Shown here piece by piece: positions 63,447-64,000 of a stretch of 64,000 bases of DNA. The translations under genes and the position numbers were made by a program. Numbering within the stretch: position 1 is the stretch's first letter; each line of letters begins with the position of its first letter. Below the pieces are notes generated by a model, which had not been told where the DNA came from, ran no database searches, and saw nothing but the letters and a program-made list of their open reading frames with translations. The stretch is from Martinezella rhizogenes. GTDB lineage: Bacteria; Pseudomonadota; Alphaproteobacteria; Rhizobiales; Rhizobiaceae. The stretch spans positions 1 through 64,000 of the forward strand of contig NZ_JAPYZZ010000022.1 of NCBI RefSeq assembly GCF_027460065.1, given 5' to 3'.

Positions 63447-64000
63447 CGTCCATATTCCGCGACGGGCGCCCACATGACGAGCTCGATACGGGGTGCGCCG
63501 GTTGCCAGCATCACCAGCCGGTCGAAACCGAGCGCTATGCCGCTAGCCGGCGGCATGATCGCAAGTGCGGCCAGAAAATCCTCGTCCAGCGGATAGGTCT
63601 CGCCATAAACCCGCTGTTTCTCGGCCATCTCCATTTCGAAACGGTGCCGCTGCTCGGCAGCGTCGGTCAATTCACCGAAGGCGTTGGCAAGTTCCACGCC
63701 GCAGGCATAAAGCTCGAAGCGTTCCGCCACTCGGGCATCCCCAGGCGATTTGCGTGCAAGGGCCGCTTCGCTGGTGGGATATTCATCAAGAATGGTTGCG
63801 CGGCCGAAACCGAGTTCCGGCTCCACCCGCTCGACGATGACGCGGCTGAACATATCCGCCCAGGTATCGTCATCGGCCACGCGGATGCCGGCATTGGTGA
63901 GGCTCGCGGCAAGGTGGCGCTCATCCGTTTCGCCATTGCGGCTGATGGTCGCCAATAGATCAATTCCGGCATAGCGCTCGAAGGCCGCGGCAACGCTCAG
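63443..64000 (-). CDS. epmA: EF-P--(R)-beta-lysine ligase, C-terminal part (5' end outside window)
   Basis: The frame stays open from 64000 down to the TGA at 63443, giving the last 185 residues. It is a class II lysyl-tRNA synthetase-like core without anticodon domain: AFERYAGIDLL near the top, ELYACGVELANAFGELTDAA (motif 2 neighbourhood downstream) and the motif 3 segment PPASGIALGFDRLVMLATGA near the end. It ligates beta-lysine to a conserved lysine of EF-P, helping the ribosome with polyproline stretches. It is translationally coupled to epmB. Confidence 0.9.
   Translation of the reverse strand: MSVAAAFERYAGIDLLATISRNGETDERHLAASLTNAGIRVADDDTWADMFSRVIVERVEPELGFGRATILDEYPTSEAALARKSPGDARVAERFELYACGVELANAFGELTDAAEQRHRFEMEMAEKQRVYGETYPLDEDFLAALAIMPPASGIALGFDRLVMLATGAPRIELVMWAPVAEYGR

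Overview
The window looks like a chromosomal segment from a high-GC alphaproteobacterium of the Rhizobiaceae, most likely the Agrobacterium/Rhizobium group. The reasons are the TPP-riboswitch-led thiC-thiO-thiS-thiG order, the epmA-epmB pair, the stand-alone amino acid:[carrier protein] ligase with its own carrier protein (a rhizobial hallmark), many ATGA-overlapping operons and an SdhC-like redox adenylate cyclase. The assignment rests on recognition of protein families, not on a search. No rRNA, tRNA, CRISPR array or complete insertion sequence was seen.

Layout. (A) 1-3554: the end of an IS110-type element runs into the 3' end of dxr, followed by a PAP2 phosphatase and a FAD monooxygenase. 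(B) 3561-21450: a large amino-sugar locus. A minus-strand operon (GntR regulator, NagB-II-like SIS deaminase, nagA, ROK kinase) diverges from a plus-strand operon (Gfo/Idh/MocA oxidoreductase, two sugar permeases, binding protein, ATPase). Next come an NTF2-like protein and an RpiR-led operon (SDR, cytoplasmic GH20 hexosaminidase, MlrC/M81 protein, SetB-like MFS, cutC). Together they import short GlcNAc-containing saccharides, hydrolyse them inside the cell, phosphorylate, deacetylate and deaminate them; several oxidoreductases and the M81 protein have no assigned step.

(C) 21416-36055: envelope-glycan genes. A seven-gene minus-strand run joins an oligopeptide-type ABC importer to three glycosyltransferases. 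A GT32 enzyme, a polysaccharide deacetylase, a further GT4, a UDP-sugar dehydrogenase and a small methyltransferase follow. (D) 36093-42329: a probable cAMP signalling group. It holds an adenylate cyclase with a His-rich membrane anchor and a 2Fe-2S domain, an MBL hydrolase, a single-domain cyclic-nucleotide-binding protein and a 905-residue ABC-exporter-like protein whose ATPase motifs are broken and interrupted by a large insertion. (E) 42635-50250: a duplicated alpha/beta hydrolase, then a minus-strand operon of carrier protein, acyl-CoA-dehydrogenase-like flavoprotein, amino acid:carrier ligase, DUF1839 protein and beta-mannosidase-like GH2. This operon is the best candidate for an incompletely described pathway.

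(F) 50251-54413: the TPP riboswitch and thiCOSG, without thiE next to it. (G) 54502-58539: a DmpA-like peptidase with a ModE-like regulator, convergent with modABC, which has a recognisable Mo-box. (H) 58652-64000: an intergenic palindrome, a DadA/PuuB-like oxidase divergent from a LysR regulator, a stand-alone RAM domain, a small conserved-looking protein, and epmB-epmA for EF-P beta-lysylation, with epmA cut by the window edge.
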